The notes below the pieces were generated by a model, which saw only the letters and a program-made list of their open reading frames with translations, did no database searches and was not told the DNA's origin. Positions 25,020 to 34,637 of a stretch of 64,000 nt of DNA are shown here, in pieces. The position numbers were made by a program, and so were the translations under genes. Every line of letters begins with the position of its first letter. The first letter of the stretch is position 1. Source of the DNA: Anaerolineales bacterium (GTDB lineage: Bacteria; Chloroflexota; Anaerolineae; Anaerolineales; UBA4823); NCBI GenBank assembly GCA_016929095.1, contig JAFGJM010000015.1:1-64000 (forward strand), written 5' to 3'.

Positions 25020-27401
25020 ATGGCGCGTAAGTTAACCAAAAAAACTCCCTCAAAAACCACCTCGCGCAGTCAGGGGAAAACATCCAGAACAGCGAAACCC
25101 CAAAAATCCCCTTCGCCTTTGTGGGGGTTAATCAAAGGGCAACCAGGGGTAAAAACCCCTTCCCGTAGTACCTCTGGTAAACCGGCTTCCCGATCCTCTC
25201 AGAATAAGACAGTGGCTGCCAGTCGTTTATCGCTTGATCGCAAAATCGACCTGATCGGGATCGTCCTGGCTTTTATCGGACTTCTGACTCTACTCAGCCT
25301 GGCTTCCGCCAGCCAGGGCAGCCTCACCGGAGAATTAGTCGGTTTTCTAAACCAGGGATTTGGTTGGGGGATGTATTTTTTCCCCCTGGGGCTGTTGTTG
25401 ATCGGTTTATGGCTGGTGCTGCGAACTTACGAACGCGTCCCGCGTATATCTCTCGAGCGTATTTCAGGCATAGTCTTGTTGTTTGCAAACCTGCTTGCCT
25501 GGTTTCATTTCTTTCTTTTTCCGGAGAACAACGAGAATGCCTTGCAATTAGCCGATCTTGGGGAGGGGGGTGGATATATCGGCGCTTTTATCCTGAATTC
25601 TCTATCCGGAGGATTAGGGATTGGAGGGGCATTCATTGCCCTGCTTGCCTGGTTGCTGATAACTCTCGTTATGGTATTCGATGTCTCGGTGGTTCAACTT
25701 TTCCATTGGATCAGTCCGTTAATCGAAAACCTACGCGACGCATGGGAGGAAAGAAAATTACACCGTTCTAAAGAAACGCCGGTTTCCTTTTCCGAGTTTA
25801 CGCCCCTGACTCCGCCCATGCTGGTACCCGGGAGAGCGACATCTGCAACCCAACTTTCCCCTGACGGTGAAATCTTCCCTGCCGGTTTGCCGACTCAAAC
25901 CAACGCCCCTCGGGAATGGAAATTGCCCTCGATCACCGAAATTCTGGAAACCGGCAATAAAATCCAACCCGATGAACAATACGATCAAAACCGCGCCAGG
26001 GTCATCGAAGAGACGCTCTCCTCATTCAGCGCACCGGCAAAAGTCGTAGAGATCAGCCGCGGACCGGTGATCACCCAATTTGGCGTCGAGCCGGACTTTA
26101 TTGAAAGCCGCGGCGGTCGGATGCGTGTGCGGGTGGGAAAAATCGCCTCCCTGGCAGATGACCTGGCTTTAGCCCTCTCCGCCCGCACCATCCGCGTGCA
26201 AGCCCCGGTGCCTGGTAAAGGATATGTGGGTATCGAAGTCCCTAATGAGGAAATCGGCCTTGTGGCTTTGAGAGATGTGATCGAAAGCGAGGCTTTCCTA
26301 CGGCTCAAATCACCTTTACGGTTTGCCCTGGGAGAGAATGTAGCTGGAAAAGCCGTTGCGGCAGATCTGGCGGCCATGCCGCACCTGCTTATCGCCGGCG
26401 CCACCGGCTCTGGTAAATCGGTGTGCGTCAACTCAATCATCGCCTGTTTTCTAATGCATAACACACCCGATGACCTGCGTTTGATCATGGTGGACCCCAA
26501 AAGAGTAGAGCTTTCCAATTACAACGGTATTCCCCACCTGCTGGCGCCGGTCGTCGTGGAATTAGAACGCGTGGTCGGTGCATTACAATGGGTGACGCGT
26601 GAAATGGACCATCGTTACCATAAACTGGCGCAGGTTGGGACGCGCAATATCACTGAATATAACGCCAAGGCGATTGCCAGCGGGGAAAAGAAACTCCCCC
26701 ATCTGGTCGTCATTATCGATGAACTGGCAGATCTGATGATGCTGGCGCCGGATGAGACTGAGCGCACCATTACCCGGCTGGCGCAATTGGCACGCGCCAC
26801 CGGTATCCATTTGATCATCGCCACTCAGCGGCCTTCGGTAGACGTGGTCACCGGACTGATCAAAGCCAATTTCCCGGCGCGTGTGGCTTTTGCTGTCGCC
26901 TCCGGCGTGGATAGCAGGGTGATCCTCGACCAGCCCGGCGCGGAACGTCTGTTGGGGCGCGGCGATATGCTCTTCCAGGCGCCCGACGCCGCAGCTCCGG
27001 CGCGTCTTCAAGGGACGTTTGTGTCCGATATTGAAATTCAGCGTCTTGTGGAATATTGGCAGGGCTTCAACGGTACACCGGCAGCCCCCATGGCAAGCCA
27101 GACTGGCGCTATCGATACCCCCGCAGGCGGTTTACCCCTAAAGCAAATACCTCTATGGGAAGAAATGTCGTCGGAGGAAAATGTCGACCCTCTGTTCAAC
27201 GAATCCATAGATTTAGTACGCCGCCAGGGAAGAGCCTCGATATCGATGCTTCAACGTCGTCTGCGCATTGGATATACCCGCGCTGCCCGCCTGATCGAAA
27301 CTATGGAAGAAAAAGGGATCGTTGGGCCTCCCGAACCGGGTACCGGCGCCCGTGAAGTGTTGGATTATGGTCAGGCGGCTCCACCCGCAGATGAAAATTG
27401 A
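25020..27401 (+). CDS. ftsK: DNA translocase FtsK/SpoIIIE
   Basis: This 793-residue DNA pump acts at the division septum in chromosome dimer resolution and segregation. A basic Ser/Thr/Lys-rich tail (1-75) is followed by about four TM helices (75-220) and a linker. The motor holds Walker A LIAGATGSGKSVCVNSI near residue 460, Walker B VVIIDELADLMM near 561 and LIIATQRPSVDVVTGLIK near 598. A gamma winged-helix domain (725-790, with IDLVRRQGRASISMLQRRLR) recognises KOPS-like sites. Full family length. The C39 peptidase gene follows 21 bp later but has its own -10 box. Confidence 0.95.
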   Translation: MARKLTKKTPSKTTSRSQGKTSRTAKPQKSPSPLWGLIKGQPGVKTPSRSTSGKPASRSSQNKTVAASRLSLDRKIDLIGIVLAFIGLLTLLSLASASQGSLTGELVGFLNQGFGWGMYFFPLGLLLIGLWLVLRTYERVPRISLERISGIVLLFANLLAWFHFFLFPENNENALQLADLGEGGGYIGAFILNSLSGGLGIGGAFIALLAWLLITLVMVFDVSVVQLFHWISPLIENLRDAWEERKLHRSKETPVSFSEFTPLTPPMLVPGRATSATQLSPDGEIFPAGLPTQTNAPREWKLPSITEILETGNKIQPDEQYDQNRARVIEETLSSFSAPAKVVEISRGPVITQFGVEPDFIESRGGRMRVRVGKIASLADDLALALSARTIRVQAPVPGKGYVGIEVPNEEIGLVALRDVIESEAFLRLKSPLRFALGENVAGKAVAADLAAMPHLLIAGATGSGKSVCVNSIIACFLMHNTPDDLRLIMVDPKRVELSNYNGIPHLLAPVVVELERVVGALQWVTREMDHRYHKLAQVGTRNITEYNAKAIASGEKKLPHLVVIIDELADLMMLAPDETERTITRLAQLARATGIHLIIATQRPSVDVVTGLIKANFPARVAFAVASGVDSRVILDQPGAERLLGRGDMLFQAPDAAAPARLQGTFVSDIEIQRLVEYWQGFNGTPAAPMASQTGAIDTPAGGLPLKQIPLWEEMSSEENVDPLFNESIDLVRRQGRASISMLQRRLRIGYTRAARLIETMEEKGIVGPPEPGTGAREVLDYGQAAPPADEN

Positions 27402-27407
27402 CGGTGA

Positions 27408-27413
27408 TATAAT
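27408..27413 (+). promoter_or_regulatory. Extended -10 box placing the C39 peptidase transcript near its ATG
   Basis: TGATATAAT (27405-27413) is an extended -10 match, 9 bp before the ATG at 27423. The predicted start of RNA is within about 3 nt of the ATG. There is no Shine-Dalgarno. Confidence 0.45.
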
Positions 27414-27422
27414 TCCCGCATT

Positions 27423-28736
27423 ATGCAAAAGACTACCCGTTTTTTGATCCTGATTGCTGTCGCACTGTGTTGCATAATTGCCGCAGTGGCGGTTTTTTAC
27501 CAACCGGTGCACGACCGTCTGGCATGGCGTTTGAATGAAGCTCAGATTATGATCAAATCGTTCATCTCACCGCCCGAAAAAGCAGAGTTTATTCCCCAAA
27601 CCCAATCAGGGACAGCTATGCCAACACCTGAGGTTCAAACTACGCCATCGAATAATACGCTCACGCCCACCTGGACCCCGCTGGCAGAATTTACAATGAC
27701 GCCCCTTCCTTTTCCAACAGCCACTCCCACAATAGAACCTCTTCCCACTCATGTGGCGCTTCAGGGGGTGCGGTATATGGATCAACATGGATTATGGAAT
27801 TACTGTGCGCCTGCAAATCTGGCGATGGCGCTGTCGTTTTGGGGATGGGAAGGCGACCGTTTGGATACCGGTAAAGCCTTGAAACCCTATAACAAAGATA
27901 AAAATGTGATGCCATATGAAATGGCTGATTATGTGACCGCCAACACCGACCTGAAAGCCATCGTGCGGGTGGGCGGAGATCTGGATTTGATCAAACACTT
28001 TCTTGCCAAAGGCTTCCCTGTTCTGGCAGAAAAAGGCGCCTGGATCAAGGATTTCTCTGGCGTGGTTAGCTGGATGGGTCACTACGGCGTCATTACTGGC
28101 TACGACGATGAAAGAAGCGAGTTGATCACGCAAGATTCATATTATTCCGCTGATTATATGGTGGCGTATGATAATTTCATCGAGGGCTGGCGTTCCTTCA
28201 ACTATACCTATGTGATTATCTACCCGGCGGACAGGGAAAATGAAATCATGACTATCCTCGGCGAACAAGCCGATGAGACAGCCAATTATCAATACGCGGC
28301 TCAAAAAGCCTCCGATGAAATCTATACCCTCACCGATACCAATAAATTTTTTACCTGGTACAACCGTGGCACGAATCTGAAAGAATTGCAGGATTACGCC
28401 GGCGCAGCCGATGCCTACGACCAGGCGTTCGCTATCTATAACACGCTACCGGAAGATAAAAGCGTACGCCCCTACCGCATCTTGTGGTATCAAACCGGGC
28501 CTTATTTTGCTTATTATTTTACCGGCAGGTATTACGATGTGATCAATCTGTCCACCACCGCCATCGAGGCAGCCCTGGACGAACCTGCTCTGGAGGAAAG
28601 TTTCTACTGGCGGGCAATGGCTAAATATATCCTCGGTGATAAATACGGCGCCACTCAGGATTTCCAGGAAAGCCTCAAATATCACCCGGATTTCGAACCA
28701 ACCCTTTACCAGATGAACTTGTATGGGCTCCCATAG
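27423..28736 (+). CDS. Membrane-anchored C39-like papain-fold peptidase with C-terminal TPRs
   Basis: This 437-residue protein starts with a signal anchor (residues 8-26) and a Thr/Pro-rich linker (about 60-105). A C39_2-type domain follows: LWNYCAPANLAMALSFWGW near residue 124 with the catalytic Cys, and WMGHYGVITGYDDE near 216 with the catalytic His. TPR-like repeats lie at about 303-335 (YNRGTNLKELQDYAGAADAY) and 385-420 (RAMAKYILGDKYGATQDF). It should act outside the membrane. The substrate is unknown; no ABC-exporter domain is present, so it is not a bacteriocin exporter. Confidence 0.82.
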   Translation: MQKTTRFLILIAVALCCIIAAVAVFYQPVHDRLAWRLNEAQIMIKSFISPPEKAEFIPQTQSGTAMPTPEVQTTPSNNTLTPTWTPLAEFTMTPLPFPTATPTIEPLPTHVALQGVRYMDQHGLWNYCAPANLAMALSFWGWEGDRLDTGKALKPYNKDKNVMPYEMADYVTANTDLKAIVRVGGDLDLIKHFLAKGFPVLAEKGAWIKDFSGVVSWMGHYGVITGYDDERSELITQDSYYSADYMVAYDNFIEGWRSFNYTYVIIYPADRENEIMTILGEQADETANYQYAAQKASDEIYTLTDTNKFFTWYNRGTNLKELQDYAGAADAYDQAFAIYNTLPEDKSVRPYRILWYQTGPYFAYYFTGRYYDVINLSTTAIEAALDEPALEESFYWRAMAKYILGDKYGATQDFQESLKYHPDFEPTLYQMNLYGLP

Positions 28737-28768
28737 CAAAGTTTCGTTCCTAACGAGAGAAAAATAAT

Positions 28769-30010
28769 TTGCCCAGGGTACTCCACTTCTCCGACGCACA
28801 TATCGACATGGTCAATTATGGCAGGCACGACCCGCAAACCGGTCTGCCCGTGCGGGTCATGGATTTCCTGAAATCGTTGGATACCATCGTCGATACCGCG
28901 GTCGATGAAAAGGTAGATCTGGTTTTGTTCGCCGGCGATGCTTTCAAAGACCGCAATCCCGCTCCCACCTTCCAAAGGGAATGGGGCAAACGCATCATGC
29001 GCTTATCCCGGGCAGACATCCCTACCGTGCTGCTGGTCGGCAACCATGACTTATCCCCTTCACTGGGTAGAGCTCACGCCCTGGAAAGCTACGACACTCT
29101 CGAAGTACCCCACGTACGCACCATCGATAAACCCACCTTTCTCGCCCCTGCCGATCTGGAAGGATTGCCGCTTCAAATCATCGCTATGCCCTGGATCGCA
29201 CGTTCCGGATTGATCGCTCACCTGGGAATGTCGGCTGTGGAACCCGGGAAAATATATGAGGAAATGGAAAGACGCCTGATCGATTTGATAAACGATTGGC
29301 TGGAAAAAGCCGACCCAATTCTGCCCACAATTCTCACTGCCCACGCCTCGGTGCAAGGTGCAAAATATGGCAGCGAACGCACCGTCATGCTGGGAGAAGA
29401 TCTGGCGCTTTCCGGTTCGTTGGTACGCGACCCTCGGCTGGATTATGTCGCATTGGGGCATATCCACAAACCCCAGGATCTAAATCCCGGGGGTCACCCT
29501 CCGGTGATCTATAGCGGCTCGATAGAACGCATCGATTTTGGGGAGGTCGATGATGAGAAATTTTTCGTCATCGCCGATGTGGAAAAAGGGAATACCATAG
29601 TCAATTGGCGAAAACTTGATCACATTCGCCCCTTTGTCGACCGTTTTCTACGTCTGAAAAACCAAGAAGGTATCACCGAGCAATTGATCACTGCTTTACC
29701 CTCAAAGAAAAAAATGGAGGGCGCCATCGTCCGCCTAACCCTTGAATACCCCCGCGACTGGGAATCCCTGATCGACGAGGCTTCTATACGGGAATACGCC
29801 AGCGCTGCTTTCGAATTTCACCTGGTTAAAAAACCCCACATGGAGACGCGTATCCGTTTGCCCCAGGATCAATCCATCGGCAGTCTCTCACCGCTGGATT
29901 TGCTGGAAAAATACTTTCTGGCAAACCATATCGAACCAGGTGAGATTGAAGATTTGAAAAAACTGGCTGCGGAAATCCTCAACGAACCTGATATGATAAT
30001 AAAAGATTAA
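28769..30010 (+). CDS. sbcD: SbcD/Mre11-type DNA exonuclease subunit
   Basis: This 413-residue metallophosphoesterase carries Mre11 motifs in order: VLHFSDAHIDMV at the start, VLFAGDAFKDRNP near residue 50, VLLVGNHDLS near 88, ILTAHASVQGAKYG near 190, and YVALGHIHKPQ near 227. It forms the nuclease half of SbcCD, which cuts hairpins and blocked ends. The start is TTG with a poor Shine-Dalgarno. sbcC is 1.8 kb downstream instead of adjacent, separated by the DUF1521 gene and a terminator. Confidence 0.93.
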   Translation: MPRVLHFSDAHIDMVNYGRHDPQTGLPVRVMDFLKSLDTIVDTAVDEKVDLVLFAGDAFKDRNPAPTFQREWGKRIMRLSRADIPTVLLVGNHDLSPSLGRAHALESYDTLEVPHVRTIDKPTFLAPADLEGLPLQIIAMPWIARSGLIAHLGMSAVEPGKIYEEMERRLIDLINDWLEKADPILPTILTAHASVQGAKYGSERTVMLGEDLALSGSLVRDPRLDYVALGHIHKPQDLNPGGHPPVIYSGSIERIDFGEVDDEKFFVIADVEKGNTIVNWRKLDHIRPFVDRFLRLKNQEGITEQLITALPSKKKMEGAIVRLTLEYPRDWESLIDEASIREYASAAFEFHLVKKPHMETRIRLPQDQSIGSLSPLDLLEKYFLANHIEPGEIEDLKKLAAEILNEPDMIIKD

Positions 30011-30484
30011 TAAGAAAACCAGGAATAAAAGGAAGCCAGGAAAGAAATATATTTGTAACTTTATTGTCTTTACTGATAGCTGGTAATTTTTCTATTAGGA
30101 AGGCAGGAAAGCAGGAAGGTGATTTTCTGCCATCTAAAATGCGCGTGTTCTACAGCCCGGCATGGCGACTGATATCAAATAAACCAAACAGGAAATAAAA
30201 GACATTCAGGATAAACAGGATATCTTTTATTTATTAATTTCATCCATTTCATCCTGCCCATTATGTAGTGTAATGCCGACTTCATTCGTTAAATACCCAA
30301 TCACCACGACTAAAGTCGCCACTACAGTCATCATTTCTTTTCAATCTTTTTATCATCCTTTTCATCCTGTCCATCCTGTCTATCTTTTCCCTTTTTTCCT
30401 TCAGAAACGTTAAAAAATGCCGATAACATAGAACGGAAGCTCCTTCACCGTACATATCGCCCAAATTTTTCAGGAGATGAAGCC
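30011..30484. other. 474-bp intergenic region of short degenerate repeats
   Basis: I see AGGAAGCCAGGAAAG-like text at 30030-30046 and 30094-30120, and a second family of CATCC(T) text at 30240-30262 and 30345-30376 (CATCCTTTTCATCCTGTCCA). No gene is supported here. Confidence 0.55.
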
Positions 30485-31420
30485 ATGGATGGCGTCAATT
30501 CAACCCGGATGGATCTACTCGCAGCCTGGCGCTTGATGAATATCAGGCAACAGCAATCAGAACGCGCTAAAAATAAAAATGCCAAAACGAAATCGTATAA
30601 AGAAACTCTGGAAGAGGAAGAAAAATTACTGGGCATTTACAGTCAGTCCGCTGGTGTAGCCAGCACAGGCAACAAAAAAATCGATAACCTGAATATTAAA
30701 CTTTCGGACCTTATCAGTCAACTGAAAGCTCTTGAATGTAACGATGGCGGACAATCTTCTACCTCATCACAGCAAGTGACGGTTTCCTACGAGCGCGTGG
30801 AAACTGAAGTGACCGTTTCTTATCTTTCGTATGAGCGCGTGGATGGTCTGGTCTTGCGCAATAAACACCTGGCGGAAACGGATCGTTATGCTTTCGAATT
30901 TCAGGATGGCGCAACTTTTCGGATTATCGATAAATGGAGCGGGAAAAGCACTACCATCTGGGGCGACCCGCATGTGGACACTTCAGACGAAGAAGGGAAT
31001 TGCAATGGTGAATTCTCCGATCTGAAATCCAGTGATACCCATACCACGCTAAAGCTGGAAGATGATACACAAATCACTTTCACCGCCAGAGATAACGGCG
31101 TGATCGAAGCCGTGGATATTTATAAAGGCTCACAACACCTGGTGGGATATGGTTTAGCCTATTCGGATGTTGCACTGGCGAGCAGCTTATTTGCCGATCA
31201 CGTTGACGTTAGCTATGATTATTCAAGCCGTTCGCCCCTGGGTGATATGGTTTACGCCGGCGGCGATGGCAACGATTGGTATAATACAGCCGGACAATTG
31301 ATCTGGGGTAAAACCACCGGTCCCCGCATAACCAGTCGACCTTCATCCTTGTTGCAAATCAGTATCCGCCAAAGCGTGGAAAGTGCTTTCTTCTCCGCTA
31401 CGATAAACCAGAAGGCTTGA
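30485..31420 (+). CDS. DUF1521-type (MIIA, metal-ion-inducible autocleavage) domain protein
   Basis: 311 residues. An N-terminal charged helical part (1-85, about 30 Lys/Glu residues) precedes a beta-rich domain (about 100-290). GDPHVD at residues 160-165, within TIWGDPHVDTSDEEGNCNGE, matches the reported self-cleavage site GD/PHVD of the DUF1521 (MIIA) domain of rhizobial NopE1. The following DGVI/LKLEDDTQITFTARDNGV resembles the family. No signal peptide, and no type III secretion genes here. AGGAG before the ATG. Between sbcD and sbcC, but followed by its own terminator. Function here unknown; autocleavage is predicted from the motif only. Confidence 0.75.
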   Translation: MDGVNSTRMDLLAAWRLMNIRQQQSERAKNKNAKTKSYKETLEEEEKLLGIYSQSAGVASTGNKKIDNLNIKLSDLISQLKALECNDGGQSSTSSQQVTVSYERVETEVTVSYLSYERVDGLVLRNKHLAETDRYAFEFQDGATFRIIDKWSGKSTTIWGDPHVDTSDEEGNCNGEFSDLKSSDTHTTLKLEDDTQITFTARDNGVIEAVDIYKGSQHLVGYGLAYSDVALASSLFADHVDVSYDYSSRSPLGDMVYAGGDGNDWYNTAGQLIWGKTTGPRITSRPSSLLQISIRQSVESAFFSATINQKA

Positions 31421-31454
31421 TAGCGACAATATCACAGTAGCCTTACTGTACCTC

Positions 31455-31506
31455 CAAAACAGGGTATGCCTGATACGACCACCGCCTACCCTGTTTTGAT
31501 TTTTAA
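31455..31506 (+). terminator. Rho-independent-type terminator after the DUF1521 gene
   Basis: CAAAACAGGGTA (31455-31466) and TACCCTGTTTTG (31487-31498) form a 12-bp stem with a 20-base loop, followed by ATTTTTAA. It separates the DUF1521 gene from sbcC. Confidence 0.7.
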
Positions 31507-31555
31507 TGAGCGACCAGTCAATCAGACGCCCCTCTCTTTCCCCCTCTCCCTGCTT

Positions 31556-31583
31556 TCCCCCAATTTTCTGCGAAAATGTAGGG
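31556..31583. repeat. C-run/A-T hairpin, intergenic family copy C
   Basis: CCCCCAATTTTC and GAAAATGTAGGG pair around TGC, within a pyrimidine-rich then purine-rich stretch (31530-31620). Similar to 7644 and 22366. Confidence 0.45.
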
Positions 31584-31810
31584 ATGTCCGTAGGATAGAG
31601 GGGCAAGGGAGGTGAGGGGTGGTTGGGAATGTGTCCTCCGGATTGAGGGATTGAAATCTTTTTTACAATGTTCATTTGTTATAATCAAATATTCAATCAA
31701 GGGATTTTTATGTCCGGCTTAGGAAATTCCTTGTTGCCGAATACCTGATTACCTGATGCATTATTCTTTTCAACGGGTTACTGAAAACTGACAACTGTTA
31801 ACTTTTAAAA

Positions 31811-34414
31811 ATGATCCCAGTTCAATTAAAAATTTCCGGTTTTCTTTCGTATCGCGATCCTATCACTATTGATTTCACGGCTTTCGACCTGGCTTGTATC
31901 GCCGGTCTGAACGGCGCGGGGAAGTCCTCGCTGCTGGATGCCATAACCTGGGCATTGTTCGGTCAGGCGCGCAAGCGGGATGATTCCCTGATCAATATGC
32001 ACCCTGAAGTAAATGCTGCCGAAGTGAGTCTGATTTTCTCGTATGAATCCAACCTGTATCATGTACAGCGCACGATGCCGCGCGGCAAGACGACCATCCT
32101 GGAATTCCACATCGCTCAAGATGGTGTTTCTGATGCCGAAGAAAAAACATACACCCTTTCCGACATCCAATGGAAACCGCTCACAGAACGCACCATGCGC
32201 GAAACGCAGGCAAAAATCGAAAACACGCTTCACTTGGATTATGACACCTTCGTCAATGCCTCCTTTTTTCTACAGGGGAAAGCTGATCAATTCACTCAAC
32301 AGAAACCCGGCGAACGCAAAAAGATATTGGGGGTGATATTGGGGCTGGAAGCGTGGGAAGTATACCGTCAGGGAGCCAGCGATAAGCGCAAGTCTTTGGA
32401 AGCTGAGATTGCCTCTCTGGATGGCCGGCTGGCAGAAATCCATACAGAATTGAACGAGGAATTCGAGCGGAAAGCGCGATTGAAAGAATACCAGAAGCAG
32501 CTAAAGGTGGTGAGCCAGACACGTAAGACTCAGGAAAACACACTGGAAAATTACCGTAAAATTGCTGCCACACTGGAAAAACAGCGTAACCTGGTCGAAA
32601 CGCTTCACCGCCAATGGGATAGCAGCGTTAATCGTCTCAACGAGATCAACAACTTGATCGAGCAGCGATGTTCTGAGTGCGAAAAACACCAGCAAACCAT
32701 CGCCAATGCTGCTCAAATTGAAGCCGGTTATGCCTCATGGATGCAAGCCCGCGCCGAGCTTGAAAACTGGGAGAAAATAGCCGATCAGTTTCGCCAGCAA
32801 GAAGCCTTACGCCGCCAGCCGTTGGATGAAATCAACGCCGAAAAAGCGCGCCTGGAACAGGAATTGCTCACTCTGCAAACCCAGGCGCAAGGTGTGGCTG
32901 CGCAAACCGCTTCGAGAAGCGGGCTGGAAACCCAGCTTGCTGAGGCAGATGCCCGCCTGGCTGATATCGAAGGAAAAATCAAACAGCGTAAGAGCCTTGA
33001 AGAAAAGCTGCAAACCGCCATTCAAACCCGAGCAGACGCCAAAGCCGAAAATCAACGCGCCAGGACCGAGATGGATGAACTAAAAAAACGTATCGATGGC
33101 CTGGAAAAACTCACCGAAGCGACCTGCCCCACCTGCGGTACCCCGCTCACCTCTGAAGAGCGTCAAAAGAGAATTGAAGAACTCACCCGGCAGGGCAAAG
33201 AAATGGGCGACCGCTTTCGCGCCAATGTGGCTTTCCTGCAAGAATCCGAGCAAATAGTAAAGGACCTTGAAACACAAATCAAGGATTTAACCAAAATCGA
33301 AAGCCAACGCGATCAGGTTACCCAAACCAAAGCCCAGCTAGAAGCGCGCCTCTCCACCATTGCCCAGGCGGAGGCAGAATGGCAAGCCAAGGGTTCCCTG
33401 CGTTTGCTGGAGGTCACGCAGAGCCTCAAGGAAGAAAAATTCTCAATACCAGAACGGCAAAAATTAGCTGAAATCGATGCGGAATTAAAAGCCATTGGAT
33501 ACGACGCCGCAGCCCACGACCAGGGAAAGAAACTCGAAGCGGAGTTGCGCCGCTTCGAAGGGGAAATTCGCCTGTTGGAGAAAGCTCAGGCAGCCTTGGA
33601 ACCCCTGCAGCGGGAAATTTCCAATCTGCAATCACAGGCTGCCGATCTCACACAAGAAGTTGCCCGCCAACAAGAAGATTATCAAATTTCAGATACTTCA
33701 TTGAAGGAGGCTGAAGCACAGGCGCCGAATATAGCTGTCGCCGAACAAGAGCTGCTTCAATTTCAGGAAAATGAAAACCGCCTGCGCATGGATGTGGGCG
33801 CTGCCCAACAAAAAGTGGACGTTTTGAAAGGGTTAAAAACACGCCAAAAAACCCTGGACGCGCAAAGAGAAGAAGCTGCCCAACAGGTTGGGCGCTACCG
33901 CCAACTGGAACGTGCTTTCAGTAAAGATGGCGTTCCGGCGTTGCTGATCGAGCAGGCATTGCCGCAAATTGAAATGAAAGCCAATGAAATATTAGGTCGC
34001 CTGACTGCAGACAGCATGTCTATCCAATTCATCACCCAGGCAGCGTTCAAAGATCACCGCCGCCAGGATATGCGCGAGACCCTGGATATCCGTATCAGCG
34101 ACAGCGCCGGCGCGCGCGATTACGAAATGTTCTCCGGCGGCGAGGCATTCCGGGTTAATTTCGCGATCCGCCTGGCTTTGTCGGAGGTATTGGCTCAACG
34201 TGCCGGAGCCCGCCTGCAAACCCTGGTGATCGATGAAGGCTTTGGCAGCCAGGATGCCCTGGGAAGGCAGCGTTTGATCGAAGCCATCAATCATGTACGC
34301 CGTGATTTCTCGAAAATTCTGGTCATCACACACATCGATGAATTAAAAGATGCCTTTCCCACCCGCCTTGAAGTCCAGAAAACCGAACGGGGCTCGACCA
34401 TAACCGTCATGTAA
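31811..34414 (+). CDS. sbcC: SbcC/Rad50-type exonuclease ATPase subunit
   Basis: This 867-residue SMC-like ATPase is the partner of SbcD. It has Walker A GLNGAGKSSLLDAITWALFG near residue 34, long coiled-coil arms (about 180-690), and a zinc hook TCPTCGTPLT near 438. The signature FSGGEAFRVNFAIRLALSEV lies near 773 and Walker B TLVIDEGFGSQD near 803. Shorter than E. coli SbcC but normal for this group. No Shine-Dalgarno precedes ATG 31811 (AACTTTTAAAAATG). Confidence 0.93.
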   Translation: MIPVQLKISGFLSYRDPITIDFTAFDLACIAGLNGAGKSSLLDAITWALFGQARKRDDSLINMHPEVNAAEVSLIFSYESNLYHVQRTMPRGKTTILEFHIAQDGVSDAEEKTYTLSDIQWKPLTERTMRETQAKIENTLHLDYDTFVNASFFLQGKADQFTQQKPGERKKILGVILGLEAWEVYRQGASDKRKSLEAEIASLDGRLAEIHTELNEEFERKARLKEYQKQLKVVSQTRKTQENTLENYRKIAATLEKQRNLVETLHRQWDSSVNRLNEINNLIEQRCSECEKHQQTIANAAQIEAGYASWMQARAELENWEKIADQFRQQEALRRQPLDEINAEKARLEQELLTLQTQAQGVAAQTASRSGLETQLAEADARLADIEGKIKQRKSLEEKLQTAIQTRADAKAENQRARTEMDELKKRIDGLEKLTEATCPTCGTPLTSEERQKRIEELTRQGKEMGDRFRANVAFLQESEQIVKDLETQIKDLTKIESQRDQVTQTKAQLEARLSTIAQAEAEWQAKGSLRLLEVTQSLKEEKFSIPERQKLAEIDAELKAIGYDAAAHDQGKKLEAELRRFEGEIRLLEKAQAALEPLQREISNLQSQAADLTQEVARQQEDYQISDTSLKEAEAQAPNIAVAEQELLQFQENENRLRMDVGAAQQKVDVLKGLKTRQKTLDAQREEAAQQVGRYRQLERAFSKDGVPALLIEQALPQIEMKANEILGRLTADSMSIQFITQAAFKDHRRQDMRETLDIRISDSAGARDYEMFSGGEAFRVNFAIRLALSEVLAQRAGARLQTLVIDEGFGSQDALGRQRLIEAINHVRRDFSKILVITHIDELKDAFPTRLEVQKTERGSTITVM

Positions 34415-34454
34415 ATCATGGATTATTTCACCGGATGGTGATAAATATTGTGCT

Positions 34455-34470
34455 AGATATGTAAATATCT
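34455..34470. promoter_or_regulatory. Inverted repeat upstream of nrfHA
   Basis: AGATAT-GTAA-ATATCT is a perfect 6-bp inverted repeat about 170 bp before the nrfH ATG. It is not an FNR (TTGAT-N4-ATCAA) site. A GATAAT at 34532-34537 may be the -10 of nrfHA. Confidence 0.35.
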
Positions 34471-34637
34471 TATACAAAATTCGGTAAGAATTATGACAAA
34501 TGTTACTGCATTGCTCTTATTTTTTTGCTATGATAATGATCAACTGCTTCTCGCAATCGTTGACCATAGAAAGATTTTAGGAATAAAAAGAGCAAATTGA
34601 CTTTCAAGCGATTTATTGGCTGAATCCCGGAGAAAGC

